64,000 nt of DNA from Alphaproteobacteria bacterium (GTDB lineage Bacteria > Pseudomonadota > Alphaproteobacteria > DSM-16000 > Inquilinaceae). A program made the translations under genes and the position numbers. The notes below the pieces were generated by a model. That model was not told where the DNA came from. It did no database searches and worked only from the letters and a program-made list of their open reading frames with translations. The stretch covers positions 1 to 64,000 of the forward strand of contig JANQIX010000080.1 of the NCBI GenBank assembly GCA_028281925.1, read 5' to 3'. Shown piece by piece: positions 55,190-63,566 of this stretch. Positions within the stretch are counted from its first letter, which is position 1, and each line of letters begins with the position of its first letter.

Positions 55190-55723
55190 ATGATCAAACG
55201 CATTCTTGCAGCCAGCGTGGTTGGGGTCATGGCTACGGGTGGCCCGGCAATCGCGCAAGCGATCACCGAAGCTGAGGTCCACGATGCGCAGAGAGTATGG
55301 GGTGACGGCATCGTTGCGATCGGCCAAGCCTATTCAGATGGCGGCGACTATCAGGCGTTGGCCGCGGAACACGTGGATACGCTTTACGGCTATGACGAGG
55401 GCACCGTTCTCTTCAAGCCGACCAGGGCCGCGGCTGAGCAATTTCGCCTAGCCGAAGAAGAAGCCCTCTCCTATTTCGTCGGTGGTGTCGTTGACGAAGA
55501 CCATGGGTTCGCATTGCAGCCTTGGACGGCAGTTCGCTTCGAGAATGCCGGCATCATCATTGACGCCGACTCTGCTGTCGCCATGGGTAACTACTTCTTC
55601 ACGGACGCAGCAACCGGAGAGGAAGCTAAAGTCGAGTTTACATTTGGATATGCTCGTGGTGCCGACGGAAATCTATTGATCACCGTTCATCATTCTGCGT
55701 TCCCTTATAGTCCTGCGGAATGA
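55190..55723 (+). CDS. Secreted NTF2/SnoaL-like protein
   Basis: 177 residues. Signal peptide MIKRILAASVVGVMATGG ending near AIA-QA. The mature domain is a cone-shaped NTF2-like fold by pattern: VWGDGIVAIGQAYSDGGDYQ, GTVLFKPTRAAAEQF, YFVGGVVDEDHGFALQPW, VAMGNYFF, and the C-terminal LLITVHHSAFPYSP. Homologues are often labelled phosphoribosyl-AMP cyclohydrolase, which the fold does not support. It may be a periplasmic binding or lyase-type protein. Its codons are less GC-rich than those of its neighbours, and transposase remnants lie on both sides. Confidence 0.78.
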   Translation: MIKRILAASVVGVMATGGPAIAQAITEAEVHDAQRVWGDGIVAIGQAYSDGGDYQALAAEHVDTLYGYDEGTVLFKPTRAAAEQFRLAEEEALSYFVGGVVDEDHGFALQPWTAVRFENAGIIIDADSAVAMGNYFFTDAATGEEAKVEFTFGYARGADGNLLITVHHSAFPYSPAE

Positions 55724-55781
55724 AGGCTTGGGCCGCTACCGCCTCAGATTCAGGGCCTTTTGTTTCGAGGCGCCAGGCTAG

Positions 55782-55809
55782 AGGCAGGACGCGATTTTGT
55801 TTCCTGCCT
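55782..55809 (+). terminator. Terminator after the NTF2-like gene
   Basis: AGGCAGGA (55782-55789) and TCCTGCCT (55802-55809) form an 8-bp stem with a 12-base loop, followed by TTCT, 59 bases past the stop codon. Confidence 0.5.
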
Positions 55810-55827
55810 TTCTGGGTCGTCTTTGAA

Positions 55828-55946
55828 AAACGCTGGTCGGGGAGCCTTTGCGCGCTATTGCGGGCCCTCACCGCAACCCGAGCTGCAGCCTCCCACACCT
55901 CATAGACAACAGCGTCGGCGGTCTTCGCAGACGGCGTCTTAATGGG
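55828..55946 (+). pseudogene. IS transposase 3' remnant, copy B
   Basis: Reads KRWSGSLCALLRALTATRAA then ASHTS and TAG at 55903. It aligns with the last 27 codons of copy A (PRW...ALTAARTANSYSS), and similarity continues for about 40 bases past the stop, to TTAATGGGG here and TTAATGAG in copy A, where both diverge. The shared endpoint is probably the IS end. Same orientation as copy A. The rest of the 55724-56047 interval holds no supported gene. Confidence 0.6.
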
Positions 55947-56047
55947 GCGCCGGTACTCGCATGCCCGCCATGTGCTGGCTTGGCCAGCCGCGCGGCTTTC
56001 GGTTCCGAGGCCGTTGGGTCGGTAGGCGGCCGGTCCCGCAGTCCGGT

Positions 56048-56965
56048 TCAGCGTCGCGGCGGCGGGCCAGGCGGTCCGCCGCCGGGACCGCCCGGCCGCC
56101 CCGGTCTGCCGGGGCCGCGTCGGAAGCTGGCGTCGGGCGTGCCGCGATGGCAGCGCGGAACCACTGGGAAGTTGTCGGTCAGGAAATAGGCATAGGTGCC
56201 GTCGGGATAGTCCGGTGTGATCGTGCGGCGGCCGTTGCACTCGTCCAGATCGCCCAGGCCGGGCACGTATTCGTAGTCCTGCACGAAGCTGCCGTCATGG
56301 ACGCCGCCGGGTCCTCCAGACCGCGTGCCGGCTTTGAGCCGATAGCTTGACTGCAGGCGGGACACGCCGCTGGCGGAGGCTTGCGGATCCGCATAGCCGT
56401 AGAGTGCATAGATGGGAAACCCGTCGGCGGCATAGCCGATCAAGGGTGAATGGGCCTGAGGCGATTGGCCGGAAAGCAGCGGCGTCGGCAGGCCGTGGTA
56501 GTGATAGGCGCCGCTCGGCTGCACATGCGCGTTGGCCGCGTCGAGACCGAGATTGACCGCGCCCGACAGCGCCTCGTACTGCCATCCGGAAGTGCGGTCG
56601 TTGCGCCAGAATTCCGCCGCACCGGGGTCGAAGGGGATGCCGTTCAGGGCGACGCCGAATGGTGACAGGCCGACTGGGGTGGGCCGTGCCGCCTCCTGTG
56701 GGTTCAGCGGCATTCGGTACATGTGGCTTTGCGGCGAGATCGGGTGAGGATTGCCGCGGTTGGGAAACTGGCCGGTGGCGTGGTCCGGGATGCCGTTGCT
56801 GTGGATGTAACGGTAAAGGCCGTCCGTCGTGATATCGACATCGTTGCCTGCCGGCACGGCCTGCTGTGCGGCCGCACCTGGCCCGACGGGACGAGCTGCA
56901 GCGCAGGCCGCAACCAGCGTCGCAACGGCGGAGGTGATGGCGGTGCGTCTGCGTATCGGCGTCAC
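56048..56965 (-). CDS. YHYH-domain lipoprotein
   Basis: About 305 residues. The GTG at 56965 follows GGAAAGG and starts a signal with lipobox-like LVAAC. The YHYH domain carries the name-giving YHYHGLP and nearby IGYAADGFPIYALYGY, DGSFVQDYEYVPGLGDLDEC and DNFPVVPRCHRG. The tail is low-complexity Arg/Gly/Pro (about 280-305). The function of YHYH proteins is not established; extracytoplasmic location is likely. An ATG at 57037 would overlap the AraC gene and lacks signal-peptide character. Confidence 0.85.
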   Translation of the reverse strand: MTPIRRRTAITSAVATLVAACAAARPVGPGAAAQQAVPAGNDVDITTDGLYRYIHSNGIPDHATGQFPNRGNPHPISPQSHMYRMPLNPQEAARPTPVGLSPFGVALNGIPFDPGAAEFWRNDRTSGWQYEALSGAVNLGLDAANAHVQPSGAYHYHGLPTPLLSGQSPQAHSPLIGYAADGFPIYALYGYADPQASASGVSRLQSSYRLKAGTRSGGPGGVHDGSFVQDYEYVPGLGDLDECNGRRTITPDYPDGTYAYFLTDNFPVVPRCHRGTPDASFRRGPGRPGRPGGPGGGPPGPPPRR

Positions 56966-57033
56966 GTGTCGTCTACCTTTCCAGCCAGGGGCGAGCGGAG
57001 ACGGCGGATGGCGGCCGGTGCCGATGGCGAGCG

Positions 57034-57993
57034 TCATCCACTGCGACGGGCCTCGCGGAACGCCGCAGGCGAGCAGCCGTGCAAGCGCTTGAATGCCCGG
57101 CTGAACGCGGCCTCGGACTCGTAGCCGGCCGCCGATGCGATCTGCGCGATGGGCTGCCCTCCTCTGGTCAACCTTGACGCCGCGTCCGTCAACCTGTGCC
57201 GGCTGAGATACCGCATCGGTGACTGGCCCATATGGCGTACGAACCGCTCCGCCAGGGCGGAGCGGGAAAGGCCCACGTCATGGGCCAGTTCGTCGAGCGT
57301 CCAGTCGTGGCCCGGCCTGCCATGCAGCAGGGCCAGAGCTCGTCCGACATGGCGATCGCGCAGCCCCGGCAGCCACCCGGTATCGCCATCCGGCAAACCG
57401 CTCAGGAATTCCCGGACGGACTCGCCGAACAGCAGCTCCGCCAGACGCGTGAGGCTGTGGCCGGCGGCCGGCCCGGCGCGTGCCAGCTCTTCCACGGCAT
57501 ACTGGATCGATCCTTCGATCCAGGGCCGTTTGTTGCCACCCGCGAGATCCAGCGTGATCACCGGTGGCAAGTTGGCAAGCAGAGGGTTGCTGCCGGCATC
57601 GCCGCCGAGAAAGCCGCAGAAGAGGCGCGTGAGCGCGCCGCCACCGCCATAGCGGATGCGTGCGCGTCCGTCGGGGCTCGCCGGCTCGATCAGATCGTCG
57701 GCGCTCACCGGTTGCAGGCCGGGATGGCTGGCGAGGACATGGCAGTCATTGCGGGGGAAGACCATCAATTGGCCCGGCCCCAGCTCAACCGACGCCTCCC
57801 CCGTCAGCTGGAGATGCACCGTCCCCTCAAGGACATAGTGATAGGCGACGACGGAGGCTGGCATCGGCATGTACGGGCCGCAATCCTCCGGGCCGACCTG
57901 TGCCGTCACGCACCAGGGTGCCGTAAACTCGGCCTCCAGGAACACCGCGCCGGTCAGGTGCAGGCTTCTGAGGATCTCCGTCAGTGCATCCAT
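57034..57993 (-). CDS. AraC family regulator with cupin sensor
   Basis: About 319 residues. The N-terminal cupin_6-type domain (about 1-190) has AYHYVLEGTVHLQL and LGPGQLMVFPRNDCHVL. The C-terminal double helix-turn-helix (about 215-315) has WTLDELAHDVGLSRSALAERF and PIAQIASAAGYESEAAFSRA. The ATG at 57993 (MDALTEILRSL) fits the family; the longer frame is an antisense-rich leader. It may regulate the YHYH gene 68 bases downstream or the divergent TTC38-like gene. Confidence 0.88.
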   Translation of the reverse strand: MDALTEILRSLHLTGAVFLEAEFTAPWCVTAQVGPEDCGPYMPMPASVVAYHYVLEGTVHLQLTGEASVELGPGQLMVFPRNDCHVLASHPGLQPVSADDLIEPASPDGRARIRYGGGGALTRLFCGFLGGDAGSNPLLANLPPVITLDLAGGNKRPWIEGSIQYAVEELARAGPAAGHSLTRLAELLFGESVREFLSGLPDGDTGWLPGLRDRHVGRALALLHGRPGHDWTLDELAHDVGLSRSALAERFVRHMGQSPMRYLSRHRLTDAASRLTRGGQPIAQIASAAGYESEAAFSRAFKRLHGCSPAAFREARRSG

Positions 57994-58219
57994 GGACCCG
58001 GCCTTTCGGCCCAATTCAGGCAGATCGATCAAATGAACTGGCAGACCGGTCAATTGCAATGGCCGTCGGCATCCCCAGATTAGCGTCCGTCCCACAGAAT
58101 GGACACTGAAGCGGCAGAGCCGGCAGACCGGACCGCAGGCGACAGCGGGGATATCAAAGAGGAAGCCACGTTCGGTGGGCGCATACCGCGCCACTGACAC
58201 TTGGCAGAGGAATTGCTCC

Positions 58220-59560
58220 ATGTTGACGGACAGACAAGGCAACGCGCTGAGCGGCGCCACGGCGGAGGCCGTGACGCATTTCGACGGCGCCATTGAGGCA
58301 TTCAATCTCTACCGCGGCGATCCGATCGCCCTGCTCGATCGCGCGATCGAGGCCGCACCCCGCTTCGCCATGGCCCATCTGGCCAAGGCGCATCTCTATG
58401 CCCTGGCGACCGAGCCGGAGGCCGCGGCTGCGGCCGCTGCAATGGTCATCGAGGTGAGCGGCATGCCGCTCAACGATCGTGAGCGGTCGCATGTCGCGGC
58501 CCTGAACCTGGTTCTCAGAGGCGACTGGACAGGCGCTGCCCTGGCGCTCGACCGCCACAGCATGCGCTACCCGCACGATCTGCTGGCGCTGCAGTCGGGC
58601 CATCTGATGGACTTCTTCCGTGCAAATGCCCGCGACCTGCGCGACCGCATCGCCCGTGCCGCGACGAACTGGCCGGCGGACATGCCGGGATATCCCGTCC
58701 TGCTGGGCATGTATGCCTTCGGGCTTGAAGAGTGTGGCGACTATGCCCGGGCGGAAGAGATGGGCCGCCAGGCCGTGGTGCTGCAGCCTCTGGACTGCTG
58801 GGCGCACCATGCCGTTGCCCATGTGATGGAGATGCAAGGCCGGGCGCAGGACGGCATCGGCTGGATGATCGCGCGTGAACCGCACTGGTCGGGCGACGAC
58901 AATTTCTTCAAGGTGCACAACTGGTGGCATCGCGCACTCTTTCACCTTGATCTTGACCAGACGGATGATGCGCTGGCGCTCTATGACGGTCCGGTACGTG
59001 TGGACCGCAGCGGCATCGCGATTGATCTGGTCGACGCGTCCGCGCTGCTATGGCGTCTGCACATGGCGGGCGTGGAGATCGGTGACCGATGGACGGAACT
59101 GTCGGAGGCTTGGGAGGCGCATGCCGACGGCAAGCTCTATCCCTTCAACGACTGGCACGCCGCCATGGCCCATCTCGGCGCGGGCCGTGAGGCGGCTCTC
59201 GACGGCATCCTTGCCGCCTACGGCAGCGGCCAGACGGATGGCGAAGAAAACGTGCGCTGGGCACGGCAGACCGGCCGCCCCTTGATCGGGGGATTCATGG
59301 CTTTCTGGCGCGGCGACTACCAGAGCGCGGTTGAGCTGCTGCATCCGGCACGCTTCATCGCCAACGGGTTCGGCGGCAGCCATGCGCAGCGCGACGTGAT
59401 CGACTGGACGCTGACCGAAGCCGCGTTGCGGGCCGGCCTGAGCGATGTGGCGGAGGCAATGGCCCAAGAACGGCTGGCTATGAAGCCCCATAGCCCGGTC
59501 AACCGCCGCTTCTTGAAGCGTGCCAGGGGTGGCCAGAGAGCATCGCCGCTGGCGGCTTGA
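58220..59560 (+). CDS. TTC38-like tetratricopeptide repeat protein
   Basis: About 446 residues, cytosolic, made of TPR-like helical pairs throughout. AGAGGAA precedes the ATG at 58220. The middle segment with DCWAHHAVAHVMEMQGR and HNWWHRALFHLDLDQTDDAL is typical of the TTC38 family, which is conserved from bacteria to animals but has no established biochemical function. The alternating His/Trp-rich motif suggests a buried polar site. Confidence 0.85.
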   Translation: MLTDRQGNALSGATAEAVTHFDGAIEAFNLYRGDPIALLDRAIEAAPRFAMAHLAKAHLYALATEPEAAAAAAAMVIEVSGMPLNDRERSHVAALNLVLRGDWTGAALALDRHSMRYPHDLLALQSGHLMDFFRANARDLRDRIARAATNWPADMPGYPVLLGMYAFGLEECGDYARAEEMGRQAVVLQPLDCWAHHAVAHVMEMQGRAQDGIGWMIAREPHWSGDDNFFKVHNWWHRALFHLDLDQTDDALALYDGPVRVDRSGIAIDLVDASALLWRLHMAGVEIGDRWTELSEAWEAHADGKLYPFNDWHAAMAHLGAGREAALDGILAAYGSGQTDGEENVRWARQTGRPLIGGFMAFWRGDYQSAVELLHPARFIANGFGGSHAQRDVIDWTLTEAALRAGLSDVAEAMAQERLAMKPHSPVNRRFLKRARGGQRASPLAA

Positions 59561-59576
59561 CGAAGACGACCAAAGA

Positions 59577-59613
59577 TACGGATCGGCCCCGGCATCCGCT
59601 GGGCCGATCCGTA
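59577..59613 (+). terminator. Long hairpin terminator after the TTC38-like gene
   Basis: TACGGATCGGCCC (59577-59589) and GGGCCGATCCGTA (59601-59613) form a perfect 13-bp stem with an 11-base loop, 16 bases past the stop. There is no T-run. It is the longest perfect intergenic stem noticed in the window. Confidence 0.6.
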
Positions 59614-59647
59614 ATCGGAATGAGCATAACAGAGGCGAAGGGACAGG

Positions 59648-60250
59648 TTGGTGACGGACGGCACGGCATCATGGTCCACCGGCGCGACCATTCGGTGGGC
59701 TGAGCGTGAGGATGCGGGCGACATCGCCCGCTTGTTCATGATCTCCTCCGACGGGCTTGCGACCTATATCTGGAGCAAGATGGATATGCCGGGGCTCACT
59801 CTCGAGCAGATCGGTGCGGCACGCTATGCCCGCAGTGGCGTACCCTTCTCCTACGAGAATTGCATGGTGGCTGTCTCGTCGGGTCGCATCACAGGTATGG
59901 CTCATGCTTTCGAGATGACGGTAGATCCCGATGCCACGGCGGAAGGCGATCCGGTGCTTCGACCCTACAGCGAGTTGGAGTGGCAAGGGTCGCTCTATCT
60001 TTCCGGCCTTGCCGTCGATGCCGACCGCCGCAGCGGCGGGGTCGGGGCTTTGCTGATGGATCGGGTCGAACGGTTGGCGGCGGAAAGGGCACTGCCTGCC
60101 GTTTCGCTGATCTGCTTCGAGCGGAACGAACGGGCTTTCGCGTTCTACCGCCGCCGTGGTTACCGCGAAGTGGACCGCCGTCCGTTGGTTCCGCACCCGA
60201 CCCTGCACTACCGCGACGGTGATGCGATCTTGATGCTTCGGGACGTCTGA
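59648..60250 (+). CDS. GNAT family N-acetyltransferase
   Basis: 200 residues. The acetyl-CoA motif A is LYLSGLAVDADRRSGGVGAL with the R/Q-x-x-G-x-G/A pattern as RRSGGVGA, and motif B is AFAFYRRRGY. Substrate unknown. The N-terminal IRWAEREDAGDIARLF is standard for the fold. It is convergent with the histidine kinase gene at 60415. Confidence 0.88.
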   Translation: MVTDGTASWSTGATIRWAEREDAGDIARLFMISSDGLATYIWSKMDMPGLTLEQIGAARYARSGVPFSYENCMVAVSSGRITGMAHAFEMTVDPDATAEGDPVLRPYSELEWQGSLYLSGLAVDADRRSGGVGALLMDRVERLAAERALPAVSLICFERNERAFAFYRRRGYREVDRRPLVPHPTLHYRDGDAILMLRDV

Positions 60251-60414
60251 CAGCTTGCTGTCCATTTGCCCCGCTTCGGCGCTGCCCCATTCTTTGCGGA
60301 GTGAGAAATCGGCGCTGCGGCGTGGCCTCAGTCAGACATCGCCTATCACAATGAAGGAAGAGCGTCAGCCGTCGGCCTGAGGCAAGGCGCTGGCAGTCAA
60401 GGCTCACTTTCCGG

Positions 60415-61857
60415 CTAGCGGGGAAGGGGCTGAAGTGAGCCGGGCAGCGACACCAAGGCGCGGGTGCCAACGCCCTTCTGGCTGGTGATGGAGAATGTGC
60501 CGCCCAAGCTCTCCGTCGCCATCTTGGCGAGAGGCAGCCCCAGGCCCGATCCTTCCCCGGTTCGCGCCAGATGGGGATTGACCTGCGAGAACGCGCGCAT
60601 CGCCATGTCGATCTCTTCCTCCGTCATGCCGATGCCGGTGTCTTCGATGCTGAGTTCGACAGCATCGCCGTCCCGGCGACAGCGGACCCGGACTTCCCCT
60701 CCGGCCGATGTGAACTTCACGGCATTGTGGAAGACGTTGATGACAATGTCGCCGAGCACCTTTCTGTTTGCCGTGATAGTATTCGCATCATCTTGGATAT
60801 CGATGTGAATTGAGACGCCGCCATCTTCCGCGCGCTGGCTCAGTATGTTGTGTACATCTCCAACAAGATCTGCAATATTAATTGGCTCCAGTTCGTTCAA
60901 TTTCCCCTGGCTTTCGATTCTCGATATGTCAATCAGCGTATTGATGACAGAAAGAAATCTCTCGGCGCTGCTGTAGATTGCGCGAGAATACTCTTTATAC
61001 TTCGAATGGAGATTGCCGAACATCTCCATCTTCATGATTTCCGAGAAGCCCATGATGGCATTCAGCGGCGTCCGTAGCTCATGGCTCATCATGGCCAGGA
61101 ACGCGGATTTGGCCCTCTGTGACCGATGGGCTTCGCGGAGCGCCCGTTCCGTCTTCTCGATCTCGCCGGAGAGCCGGACGATCAATCGATGAAGCGAACG
61201 GTGGGACGACATCATCAGACCGACGATCAACACCTTGACTGCGATAGACAGGCCCACCAACAGAAGGCTGAAATTGGTCACCCGCGAGAGGTTCTCGCCG
61301 ATATGCGCGTCGAGATTGGAAACGGCGCGCCCATAGGTACTGACCACGGCCGTGTAGTGTCGGTCGAACATCTGGTCGATCTCCGTTCCCGATACGCCTC
61401 GATCGCCCATGGCGAAGCGCCGTTCGGCAAGATCCCGCAGCTCCAGAACTTGGCCGTCCAGTTCCGTCAGGACGGCGAGCAATTCAGGATCGTTGATCCG
61501 TGGCAGAGTCGCGCCGGCGAAAATGCCACCCGTGCGCACCGTCTGGATCCGATCGGAAACGGCATCGATCAACCCCATCACCTCATCTGTAGTCAGGTGT
61601 TCGTCGCCTTGCAGCCGTTCTTCCAGCCAGATATGGAACTCCGCGACATTCTGGCCGATATCGGCGACGGCCAGACGCAGAGGCACAAGCGAATGACTGG
61701 TGTCATCCGTGATCACGTACTGCCAGACACTGGTCGCGATGGTGAGAAGCAGCAACACGACGATGGCCGCGCGGTTCCGGAAGGTCTTGGGAATGGCGTG
61801 AACGCCCGCCTCGGAGAGTGCGCGCACCTCCGCATCGTCGACGGTGTAGACTGTCAT
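60415..61857 (-). CDS. Membrane sensor histidine kinase
   Basis: About 480 residues. TM1 is about 29-48, then a helical periplasmic domain (about 50-190) and TM2 (about 192-214). The coiled linker leads into HisKA with phospho-acceptor H259 (SHELRTPLNAIMGFSE). The HATPase has VFHNAVKFT, EDTGIGMTEEE and GEGSGLGLPLA. The start is set at 61857 (MTVYTVDDAE, CAGG upstream); a TTG at 61893 is less likely. No response regulator adjoins it. Bases 60830-60990 (HisKA region) are markedly AT-richer than the rest of the gene. Confidence 0.9.
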   Translation of the reverse strand: MTVYTVDDAEVRALSEAGVHAIPKTFRNRAAIVVLLLLTIATSVWQYVITDDTSHSLVPLRLAVADIGQNVAEFHIWLEERLQGDEHLTTDEVMGLIDAVSDRIQTVRTGGIFAGATLPRINDPELLAVLTELDGQVLELRDLAERRFAMGDRGVSGTEIDQMFDRHYTAVVSTYGRAVSNLDAHIGENLSRVTNFSLLLVGLSIAVKVLIVGLMMSSHRSLHRLIVRLSGEIEKTERALREAHRSQRAKSAFLAMMSHELRTPLNAIMGFSEIMKMEMFGNLHSKYKEYSRAIYSSAERFLSVINTLIDISRIESQGKLNELEPINIADLVGDVHNILSQRAEDGGVSIHIDIQDDANTITANRKVLGDIVINVFHNAVKFTSAGGEVRVRCRRDGDAVELSIEDTGIGMTEEEIDMAMRAFSQVNPHLARTGEGSGLGLPLAKMATESLGGTFSITSQKGVGTRALVSLPGSLQPLPR

Positions 61858-62366
61858 CTTGACCTGCTCTGAAGGGGCATCGGCAAAGGACAATGGTGTG
61901 CGGCGCTATTCAAGTGAACGGATCGTGGGTCGTCCACCACATCATCCGATTGGTCGGTTTCGTCGCATGCCGCCTGCGCAGCAAGTTTGAAGTTGCCAAG
62001 ACCGACCATCGAACTCTCTGCGCCTGTGGCCTGATATAGACACAAACGAAAGTAAATGATCTGAGTTAAGCTTTTTACTCAATGTCCCATTCTCGGAGAT
62101 GCGCCTGTCGTGCGCAACTCCAAACAATCTTCGTGCAATAGGTGCTGCCGGTCAGTTGTGGCGGATCGCCTCAGCCGGTCCGCCGCGCACACCCCAGATT
62201 CAGTCATGGAAGGATGACCCGACCATTACCGGCCACGTGGTTCCCAGCATGGCTTGATGGCCCGACTCCGGACAAATCAGTGAGTCGTCGAGAAGTATTG
62301 GTTAAGACATCTCCGCCACTGTATAGGGCATGGCCGATGTCGGTACGACTGGCGGAGGGATAGGCC
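61858..62366. other. Divergent regulatory region
   Basis: About 500 bases between the histidine kinase and the GGDEF gene with no supported reading frame. It holds an imperfect 20-base palindrome TGAGT-N10-ACTCA (62062-62081) in an AT-rich setting and a candidate promoter for the GGDEF gene (62298-62327). Confidence 0.5.
62298..62327 (+). promoter_or_regulatory. Candidate promoter of the autoinducer-domain GGDEF gene
   Basis: -35 TTGGTT (62298-62303), 18-base spacer, -10 TATAGG (62322-62327), 39 bases before the GTG start. A moderate match to the sigma-70 consensus. Confidence 0.4.
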
Positions 62367-63566
62367 GTGGACCCTCGGATAGCCGAACGACTTGCCGTCA
62401 TCCCCCTGGCGGATACGCTGGAGGGGCTGTGGACGATATTGCACGATCTGGCCGGTGAGCTTGGATTTGGCCGCGTTCAGATGGATTTCGGCGATAGCTC
62501 CGAGGTGATCGACCCGCCACGGCTGTTCACCAACTATCCGCGATGGTTCCACGCGGATTTCTATCCTTCTCAGTCGATCCGCGACGTCGATCTGGTCGAA
62601 GACAATGTGCTGAGCGGCGGCGGATCGATGTTCTACGGCCGGTCGTTCGACTGGGATGCCGCAGAGACGGACCGCCAACGCTGTCTGTTGGGAACGCTCG
62701 ATGACATCGGCATTCGCTCTGCCGTCAGTGTTCCCGTCCAGGGAGCCGCGCCGGATCTGGAAGGCTGCGTCAATTTCGGTACGCATAGCGGCCGCGACGA
62801 CTTTCTGCAGCAAGTCGAGCCGATCCTGGCCGATCTGACGGTGTTCGCAACGCGCCTTCATCTACGGGGGCAACGCCTGCTGGCCGGCAACGGACCGGCC
62901 GGACCGATCGCCTCCGAGGGGCGACTGAGTTCGGAAAATGCAGCGCTCCGCCGCCATGCGCACAGGCTGGACAGCCGCTGCCGGTCGGCCGAACGGCTGA
63001 TCCGTTCGCTTGAGCAGATGTCCCGCACCGATCCGCTTACGGGCGTTGCCAACCGCCGGCAGCTGGAAATGCTCATGGCGGGTGAGCTGGAACGTGTGCA
63101 TCGCCACGGGCGCCCGTGCACCGTCGCGGTCCTCGACGTCGATCGCTTCAAAGCGATCAACGACACCAGCGGGCACGGCGCCGGGGACAGGGTGCTGCAG
63201 GGCATCGCATCACAGATCGTGCGCCGGCTCCGGGCGACCGACCATTTCGGTCGGTGGGGCGGCGACGAGTTCGTGCTGGTGCTGCCCGAGACCTCGATCG
63301 AGAACGGGGTGGCCATGGCCGACCGCCTGCGTTGCGTGATCGCAGACAGCACCTTTGGCTTCGCCCGGCAGGTCACCGTTTCCATCGGCGTGACCCAGGC
63401 CCGCAGGCGAGACACCATCTCCGCCGTTCTGAACCGTGCGGATGGAGCGCTCTACAGCGCCAAGCGTGCGGGCCGGAACCGTATCGGTGCAACCGGGATG
63501 AAAAGGGCGGCCGCGCGGACGGCCGCCCTCGCCAAGGGTGCGCGGACTCAGGTTGGCGGCACCTGA
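62367..63566 (+). CDS. Diguanylate cyclase with LuxR-type autoinducer-binding-like N-terminus
   Basis: 399 residues, soluble. The GTG at 62367 follows GGAGGGA. The N-terminal 165 residues resemble the autoinducer-binding domain of LuxR proteins: YPRWFHADFYPSQS, DVDLV, GRSFDW and GIRSAVSVPVQG align with its conserved Trp/Tyr/Asp/Trp/Gly positions. No helix-turn-helix follows; instead a short coiled linker (about 185-218) leads to a GGDEF domain with the active site GGDEF (298-302) and inhibitory site RATD (289-292). c-di-GMP synthesis controlled by a small ligand is predicted. No luxI homologue is in the window. Its last codons overlap the terminator and end of the convergent gene. Confidence 0.85.
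   Translation: MDPRIAERLAVIPLADTLEGLWTILHDLAGELGFGRVQMDFGDSSEVIDPPRLFTNYPRWFHADFYPSQSIRDVDLVEDNVLSGGGSMFYGRSFDWDAAETDRQRCLLGTLDDIGIRSAVSVPVQGAAPDLEGCVNFGTHSGRDDFLQQVEPILADLTVFATRLHLRGQRLLAGNGPAGPIASEGRLSSENAALRRHAHRLDSRCRSAERLIRSLEQMSRTDPLTGVANRRQLEMLMAGELERVHRHGRPCTVAVLDVDRFKAINDTSGHGAGDRVLQGIASQIVRRLRATDHFGRWGGDEFVLVLPETSIENGVAMADRLRCVIADSTFGFARQVTVSIGVTQARRRDTISAVLNRADGALYSAKRAGRNRIGATGMKRAAARTAALAKGARTQVGGT
63501..63528 (-). terminator. Terminator of the DUF455 gene, inside the GGDEF coding end
   Basis: On the minus strand, GGGCGGCCG-N6-CGGCCGCCC followed directly by TTTT is a good intrinsic terminator, 20 bases past the DUF455 stop (63548). The same bases encode part of the Ala/Arg-rich tail of the GGDEF protein. 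Confidence 0.65.

Noticed and set aside
55190..55723. Phosphoribosyl-AMP cyclohydrolase
   Set aside because: Similar proteins sometimes carry this label, but the sequence has a signal peptide and an NTF2-like pattern and lacks the HisI metal-binding Cys motifs.
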